Shown here in pieces: positions 57,654 through 64,000 of a DNA stretch of 64,000 bases. Position 1 is the first letter of the stretch. Every line of letters starts with the position of its first letter. Made by a program: the position numbers and the translations under genes. Location: contig CM066731.1 of assembly GCA_033961575.1 (NCBI GenBank), forward strand, positions 64,070,001 to 64,134,000, written 5' to 3'. The DNA comes from Aselliscus stoliczkanus. Its lineage: Eukaryota; Chordata; Mammalia; Chiroptera; Hipposideridae. Under the pieces are notes generated by a model. It was not told where the DNA came from. It did not search any database and was given only the letters and a program-made list of their open reading frames with translations.

Positions 57654-57702
57654 AAGTGATTCTGTTCAAGAGTCATCTATGCCTTTTCCCTTGAAATGGC
57701 AG
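57654..57702 (+). repeat. 49-bp exact direct repeat, copy 1
   Basis: Begins AAGTGATTCTGTTCAAGAGT and ends CCCTTGAAATGGCAG. Identical to 58265-58313. The start-to-start distance is 611 bp. Confidence 0.97.
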
Positions 57703-57867
57703 ATCCTTCTTTAACATGTTTTCAAACATCTGAGTTGTATTCTCTTTCTTACCAGAAAACAGAAGTGGGCAATAGATAAAAAGATCATTTAAAAGTTGGG
57801 ATGTCTTTTTTATTCCAATTTAACATCTAAATTCTAATGTTTAAGATTTTTGTGTGACATTTCTAAG

Positions 57868-57916
<49 letters not shown>

Positions 57917-58021
57917 TGTGTTTGTTTGTTTCAATCTAGTTGTGGGGGGAGGGTGCAGCCCACCATCCCTTGGGGGAGTCGAACCTGCAACCTTGTTGTT
58001 AAGAGCACACGCTCTAACCAA
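57868..58021 (-). mobile_element. bat VES-like SINE, reversed, head truncated, (TTTA)n tail
   Basis: Starts with about 12 TTTA units (57869-57917), then TTTGTTTGTTTCAATCTAGT, GGGTGCAGCCCACCATCCCT, GGGGGAGTCGAACCTGCAAC and GAGCACACGCTCTAACCA. In sense this is the VES-type head through the B box (GTTCGACTCC). The first ~20 bases of the tRNA head are missing at 58021, where L1 sequence begins abruptly. Confidence 0.85.
57869..57917. repeat. (TTTA)n tetranucleotide microsatellite
   Basis: About 12 TTTA units that form the tail of the reversed SINE. Confidence 0.95.
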
Positions 58022-58075
58022 ATACAACAACACAGTGATTAGACATTTACTCCCCTCACAAAGTGATCCGCAAAT
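58022..58075 (-). mobile_element. short LINE-1 3' UTR fragment, reversed
   Basis: ACAACACAGTGATTAGACAT and CTCCCCTCACAAAGTGATCC correspond to the segment at 2825-2865 and 48555-48600, in the same orientation. It joins directly to the truncated SINE head. Confidence 0.75.
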
Positions 58076-58264
58076 CTTGTGGAACATGTTTCTTGAAATT
58101 CTGAATGAAGTTAAAATGGAAATTAAAATGAAAATGTCTCTTAACTCTGTTAAGATAAAGAATGAAAGAAGAGGTATTCTTTTTATTTTTTTCTTTTTCA
58201 TTTTCTTGAATTAAAAAAAAACAACTGTGTATTTGAAATTATTATTATTTGTTTTGAGACAATA

Positions 58265-58313
58265 AAGTGATTCTGTTCAAGAGTCATCTATGCCTTTTCC
58301 CTTGAAATGGCAG
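58265..58313 (+). repeat. 49-bp exact direct repeat, copy 2
   Basis: Identical to 57654-57702. The flanks of the two copies differ completely (GTG before and ATCC after copy 1; ATA before and TGAG after copy 2). Confidence 0.97.
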
Positions 58314-58319
58314 TGAGGT

Positions 58320-59185
58320 TGAGAGATTTCTGTGTGATGGAGCCATGTTTAAATTAAATATAGATTTGGAGTTCTGAGCCTGCTGAAATGAGTGTGCTGA
58401 AAAACATGACCGGACTGATCACAACAAACTGGAATGAAGGTCATTAAATTGGTTGGCACTTGTTTATTTTGTAGACAAACTATTTGACTTTTTCTCAGAC
58501 TGAACTGAAACAAATGGCTTTTGTGTTGTCAAGATTAGATGATTTAGTCAGAGTTTACATTTTAAGCAAGTCAATTCTTGGGTTCCGTTAAAGATACAAT
58601 AAAAGTGACATTAAAAATAAATTTTGTCATTGCTACTTTTCCTGTGGAATTTTGTAACACAATGAACCAAGCTGCTTTCTTTGTCTGTTTTAAGTGTTGT
58701 CATCTCTAAAGTCCAAAACAAATGTTGTCAGTTTGTACAACTACTTTTAGTCTTTAAAGATATCTATCAAAACTTTAAGGTTTGCCTGGTTTGTGTTTAG
58801 AGACTGTAGTCTTATCAAGGGCACAATGAATTTTGTCACATCTACATAGTTATAAATTTTTGGCAGAATAATTCAGCCCATGGTGACTCAGCACTCTTAA
58901 ATTTAAAGCACTTTTTTCTCTCCTTTGAGCTGCTCTTTGATTGATGCCGCATAGAGCCGTAATTGTACCTTGTACTTCGTTAAATTTAAATAGATAAATG
59001 TGAAAAACCACTGTCCCATCCATGATTAGTTTATATTACAAATAGAGAAGTATGACCCCTGCCACACTATGACACCATTATAATTAGTAAGGGAAGTACA
59101 AATAAAATGCCTTGAGAATGCAGAAGAAATGCATTATTAACATTATTTTTTTACACATTATTGTTTTACTGATAAGGATATCCCA
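58320..59185. other. no gene or clear repeat seen
   Basis: Unique-looking AT-rich sequence without open frames of note. Confidence 0.4.
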
Positions 59186-59189
59186 TAAA

Positions 59190-59312
59190 GTGACTTAGAT
59201 AGGCTGAAAATTCTTTGAAAGCAGAAGCCAGGTGGCTGCATCTCTTCAGAGACAAAGCACTGCTTGTCCACAATAAGAGCTCAATATCTATTGAGTATTT
59301 ACATAATACTGA
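59190..59312 (+). mobile_element. LINE-2 3' end fragment
   Basis: AAATTCTTTGAAAGCAGAAG, CAGAGACAAAGCACTGCTTG and AGAGCTCAATATCTATTGAG resemble the L2 3' terminus in sense. Confidence 0.55.
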
Positions 59313-59319
59313 TCTCCTG

Positions 59320-59795
59320 GTGTGAGACCATTCAAAATGGCATACCTCTTCTTGATCAAAGGTTCTGAGGAGAAGCCACATTTAGAGTAGAGATCATAAA
59401 ATTATATGTGCATGCAAATGGAACCCTGCCTCTCCATATGCAACGCCCCTAAACAACACGTCATCCCAGAATGCCAAGACCATGAGGATCTCTTCATTTC
59501 CCCAACAGCTGCTATCTTTTGTTACCAGTTCCCAAGAACTAGAGCAGGAGAGAATAGGTGTCCCCGGCAAAGCCAGGGCTGTGCCCCGCTGTGAAATGCC
59601 CAGAGTACCGGGTATCCATCTCATCCTCGGTGATTCGGTGATTCGGTGATTTGGTGCCCCTCTTTACTTCTGCGGCGTATCTGATCACCAGCTCTACTTT
59701 GCCTGACTTGAAACCACACATCCCACTATCTAACCTTCCAGCTTGGATGCCCACCACACTGGATCTTAGATCCTTTCGGAGACCTCTAATCCACT
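59320..59795. other. no gene seen; small tandem repeat
   Basis: Somewhat GC-richer. It holds three tandem CGGTGATT-like units at 59628-59655. Overlapping open frames on both strands (59394-59757) have no recognisable domain. Confidence 0.45.
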
Positions 59796-59797
59796 GA

Positions 59798-59885
59798 TTG
59801 CTGTAATAGCTAGGACTTATTGAGGGTTTTGTATGTACTGGGCTTTTTGGATAGCATGACTTATGGTTTCCCCTTCACATGAAAC
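59798..59885 (-). mobile_element. possible MIR fragment, reversed
   Basis: AATAGCTAGGACTTATTGAG and TATGTACTGGGCTTTTTGGA resemble the reversed MIR 3' part. Short and uncertain. Confidence 0.4.
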
Positions 59886-59889
59886 TGGA

Positions 59890-60315
59890 AAATTCCCAAT
59901 TCTGAATCCATTTCAATATCTGTCTTTTCCACATCCAAACCAGCCCTCTTAGTATCACTGTTAGGGAAATAACACAGTAGTGCAAGTTGTCACATGTCAC
60001 ACTGCTGGAAAAATCCAACTCTTATCTTCCATAGCAACTGTTTTAAATTTCTTCCTTTTTTTTTCAAACAGAGTATTCTTCCTTTGATTCTCAGAAAAAA
60101 AAAAAAAAGAATTCCTTTCAACTTTTCAGATAAAATAGAAGCTACCCACCCTCAACTTTTCACCATAAAATTCTACAAAAATGCTGGCTGGCCTCTGCAC
60201 CATCCTTTTCCCTGCCCTCCTGCTATAGTGGAAAAATAATTCATTCTCCCATCTGGGTACAGTTCTTCCAGCTACAATCTAGTACCTGTGGACCTTCACC
60301 ATTCTCTACCATGCC
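59890..60315. other. no gene or clear repeat seen
   Basis: Unique-looking, with a 14-base A run near 60094. Confidence 0.4.
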
Positions 60316-60319
60316 CTCT

Positions 60320-60505
60320 CATTTCTTTAATTAAATGTATTGGGGTGACATTGGTTAGTAAAATTATATAGGTCTCAAGTGTACAATTCTGTAATTTGTC
60401 ATCTATATATTGCATTGTGTGTTCACCACCCAGAGTCAGTTCTCCTTCCATCATCATATATTTGACCCCTTTTACCTTCTTTTACCCTCTCTTACATGTA
60501 TCTGG
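60320..60505 (-). mobile_element. LINE-1 3' end, reversed
   Basis: TGTATTGGGGTGACATTGGT, TAGTAAAATTATATAGGTCT, AATTTGTCATCTATATATTG and CACCACCCAGAGTCAGTTCT are the reverse complement of the L1 ending found at 52300-52436. Part of the 110-codon frame 60396-60728 is generated by it. Confidence 0.88.
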
Positions 60506-60509
60506 TCCC

Positions 60510-61290
60510 TTCTCATTTTACTCTCTCTCTCTAGTACCCTGTAGCTCCTCCCACACCTCCATCACACCCAGCTTTAATTGTCTTTCTAGATCTGTTCTCA
60601 TCCACTCATACAACCTGCAGTTAATCGTCTGCTTCTCACCCCTCCTTCAAAGTCACATTTCTCAAGGAGTTTTATACATTCACTATCCATTTCTTTCTCC
60701 TATGACCTCAATCTTTTTTTTACCTTAAACACTACCACCTTGTTCGAGATTGCCATGGGTCTTACTATGTTTGACTTCAATAGGTAATTATTATCATCTT
60801 ATTCTTAAATCACATTTTTGTAATACATTAATTACTCAAGTAATAAATGTGAAAAGTGATGCAGTTGTCCAAAATGGATTTCTTTCACATTAGCATCAAG
60901 AAAAAAAATAAGGACCATTTACAAAACACCATAGAAACTGGTTACATCTCCGTGTTTAAAGGAATCCTACTTGACCGACCTCAAAGTTTGTACCCCAGGT
61001 TTTTACGCATGCCAGGGAAGGAGGTGTTGCTTATCTAAGCAGAGTTATTTCTTCTGAGCAAGGAAAAGTCAAGGCAGAATACACAGCAAAAGGCATGAGG
61101 AGATTTCATTGGTTCATTTGCATCTCACTCAGTCATAGCCGGGGCAGGCTGCAAGAAGGGGAGTTTGGCAGGACTGCCCTTATCACACTTGCAAGCCTAG
61201 TTGCCTGGATAGGGTGCTCACCAGCCTGTTTGTTGGGATGTTAAGGCATTGGGAAAATAAGAAGTTTAAAACTTTGTAATACAGTGTATA
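60510..61290. other. no gene seen; possible old repeat
   Basis: The pyrimidine-rich part at 60530-60780 may be an ancient LINE fragment (CATTTCTCAAGGAGTTTTAT), but I could not identify it firmly. The rest appears unique. Confidence 0.35.
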
Positions 61291-61294
61291 TAGA

Positions 61295-61412
61295 AATGGA
61301 AGCTCCATGAAGGCAGATGCTTTTCATGTTTTATTAACTGCTGTATCCTCAGTGCCTAAAACAGTGTTCATTAGATATGTAGGTGCTCAATCAATAGGTA
61401 TTAAATGAAGGC
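61295..61412 (+). mobile_element. LINE-2 3' end
   Basis: GGAAGCTCCATGAAGGCAGA, ACTGCTGTATCCTCAGTGCC and GTAGGTGCTCAATCAATAGG match the L2 3' end in sense well. Confidence 0.85.
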
Positions 61413-61414
61413 CT

Positions 61415-64000
61415 ATCTACACGTTGATTTGTGCATTTCAACTTTTGATACGTGTGGGCCAATGGCCTTCGAGAAGGCTTTTCTAGTTTAATTTCTATCA
61501 ACTCTTTATGAAAATAATTATTTCCTCACACTCATGTTAGCACAGGATATTATAAATATGTGTATATTTTAAATTTTTGTTCACCTAATGGGAAGAAACA
61601 AAACAAAATGCAAAGCTCTATTATTTAAGTACCTTTCTTGCTAATGAAGTGGTTCACAAGCTTTCAAAATATATTTTTGAAGAATATGAAAATATTCTTT
61701 TCAATAAATTTTCTATTTTTTGTTATCTTTGCTCATTTATCAAAATTTATTACAAATTTTGGAGAATAAGTTTTTTTCCAGTATATAATACACTTATTTG
61801 TCATAAACTTTTTTCTTTTATTTGTCATAAACTTTTAATGTTCTCTTTTAGTATACAGAAATTTAAAATATGAAATAAAATTCATCAGTATTTCTTTTCA
61901 TGATATCTGTTTTGTATTTTACTTAAGAAGGCTTTATCTCCTCCTCAGATTATGTAAGCATATTCCCCTCAAATTTTAACTCAAAAATTTATTTTATCTT
62001 CCAAATATACTCATTTCTGAAAGAGTTGGGCTACATACATTACAGCCTTCAGTTATGTTTAGTAAATATTAACATTTATTTGTAGTTGTAACATTTATTT
62101 CTTATACATTTTAAAGACTTATGTTTTGGGTTTATGAATTTTCATTTTTTCTATCTTAGAATCCTGGGAATATTTTAGAAGTAGCAACTTTAAAATTCAT
62201 ATTAGTTCTGATACGTTAAGTTTATCTGCAGTATAAAATGATAAAATTTCAATTCCAATTCAAGTTTTGTTGAATTTTTTCTCATATGCTAGAGTATAAA
62301 CTGAGTACCTAATTTTAATAGTTTTTAGATAGTTTAATAGATGAATAAATTATTTCCCTTAACAGGCTATAGTCTATTGAAACAACAGACACATAAACAG
62401 ATACATTAACATAGAATGTGATTACTACTCTTGTAGCTCAGACTTAGTGGTCATGAGATGATGAAATAGCAAAACCTCATGTGTTTGTAGCCAAAGAAAA
62501 TACTGACAATAAAACACCTGAGGTATCATAGACGCAAAGTTGAAGGAATCTTTACTTCTATTTGAAGATTTTTTTTCCCTTTTCTACTCAATAGCTTGAA
62601 GCGAAACACTGAATTTTGGGACTAAAAAAAAAATATTTCAGTTAAAAAGCCCACATCCTCACTCCTTGTACAGAGAATGTAATTCTTAATATGAAAAATG
62701 CTGTGTGTATGTGGAAGACTATATGATAAAAATTATGAAACTGAAGTCGTGGTAGCTATTTTGCCTATGTTTATTGACACTTATTATAATGAAAAAAATA
62801 TTTATAGCTTTAATACTCAAAATCCCTTTGTCACATCCAATATCGTTGACATTTTAAAGTGACTGATCTTTCACATTTTTGCTCAACTAAAATCATAGAA
62901 ATGTACTAACTTGTCGACTTTGTATTAACCTGACTCTATATGAGAGACTTTCCTTATCTTAAAAGTGGCAGGAGTGTGCTCTTATAGCAAGAATCTTAGA
63001 GGTAAGAAAGAATTCAGGCAGAAGGAGAGTATTTCTTGTTTGGGTGGAGTGTTTGTGGGTGTTTGATGCCAATAGGAGATCCCAAGTTGTAAGTTATAGT
63101 AAGAATTCAGATGAGTTGAAGCTAAAGAAATAAAGGTTCATCAGCGTGTTATAAATAGAAAGGGGAAAACGTGTAAAACTTGGAACTTCCTCTTGTTCTG
63201 TATTAATCACAGCTACCTTAAGTATGTACCTCCTTGGTGATGGGATCACAGCACATTTGGAATATCGTAGAGAGGATGGCAGAGAACAGACTATTTAACT
63301 AGTGGCCATGACCAACCTGATGTTCTGAGCTACAAATTGAAAGTGAAGGTTACTTTCTTGTAGACTTTATCTTAAAGCAGTAAAACGGGTAACTGCAGCT
63401 ACAACTGAAAGTATTGATTTTGTAATTTCAGCAAATTAAGAACAAGACAGAAAACCTATTAAACCTTTCCCCTGATTGCCAGGGTACTTTTTGGTGATTC
63501 TGAGGCTGACATTAAAATTACATATACCTATCTCTTTAAAGTAAAGCACATACATTATACATAAGAGGATAAATACAATTTTGATAAGTAGGTGTATTTT
63601 TATATTTAAGTGTGCAACTTGCGAAGCCTGATGCTATGAATATCAAACAGCCTATCTCATTTTCATAAATTTTCATAAATTGGGTTTAAAGTTAAGTGTA
63701 CATTTATTATGGTTTAATAAATTAAACTATTCACAGAACCAGAAGTTTTTGTGTAATAAAAACAGAAAAAGAAACTCTGATGATAGCATTACATGTTAGA
63801 ACATTATGAGTAAGACTATACAAAAATATATTACAAAGACAATTGAAAAAGGAATCAGATTATACTTTTTGTATACAAGAATAAAACAAATCTGTTCATG
63901 GAGCACATCAAATGTTTTAAAATGGGATTTTAGGATTTCTTAAGTGAATATATTAAAATTTACATTGATTGGAATGTCAAAGAGGAAACTGGTTTTGACA
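61415..64000. other. AT-rich stretch, no gene or clear repeat seen
   Basis: About 2.6 kb of AT-rich sequence. Small slippage duplications include TTATTTGTCATAAACTTTT at 61794-61812 and again at 61818-61836, and TTTTCATAAA twice near 63660-63679. One 74-codon frame at 61649-61873 is Phe/Tyr/Lys-rich with no recognised motif. Confidence 0.45.

Noticed and set aside
1..64000. A coordinated undescribed gene system
   Set aside because: No host coding sequence, operon-like arrangement or structured RNA gene could be supported; all recognisable coding sequence is transposon-derived.

Overview
The window looks like non-coding mammalian nuclear DNA, intergenic or deep intronic. It is AT-rich by eye and CpG-poor, and no open frame resembles a host protein. 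The only recognisable protein-coding sequence belongs to transposable elements, all decayed: LINE-1 ORF2 and mariner transposase. A bat is the best reading. Several tRNA-derived SINEs have a head ending in GGGCCGGCC, a lysine/alanine-type A box (TGGCTCAGTTGG), a body rich in AGCTGAGCTGCC and, in the long form, a tail with TTCCCCTTCCCCAAT followed by AATAAAATCTTT. From memory this matches the SINEs of horseshoe, leaf-nosed and related bats (Yinpterochiroptera, Rhin-1/VES-like). No database was searched, so the species is inference.

Layout. 1-6.5 kb: two to three decayed L1 copies on the + strand and one reversed L1 3' fragment. 6.5-7 kb: a long-form SINE with target duplications. 7-16 kb: mostly unique sequence with a GA microsatellite, an L1 tail, a MIR and an L1M/HAL1-like tail. 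16-18.4 kb: a nested block of CA repeat, SINE, mariner remnant, and a MaLR LTR inside an older repeat. 18.4-25 kb: long repeat-poor stretch. 25-29 kb: MIRs, an L2 split by a Tigger-type MITE, the second long-form SINE, and an L1 tail. 30.7-31.3 kb: an internally deleted mariner with both terminal inverted repeats. 32-42 kb: MIRs, L2s, a second MaLR LTR and a young SINE with a perfect 14-bp duplication. 44.1 and 53.3 kb: two palindromic mariner MITEs of about 80 bp with TA duplications. 48-49 kb: two more SINEs and an L1 tail. 51.2-52 kb: a GC-richer island. 57.6-58.3 kb: a 49-bp exact direct repeat flanking a SINE/L1 composite. 61.4-64 kb: AT-rich and featureless.

No host gene, RNA gene, CRISPR array or coordinated gene system was found. 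The window is a layered record of transposition: ancient MIR, L2, MaLR, Tigger and L1M copies, then mariner families, then bat-lineage SINEs and L1. The most interesting items are the MITE hairpins, the deleted mariner, the 49-bp repeat pair and the precisely bounded SINEs.
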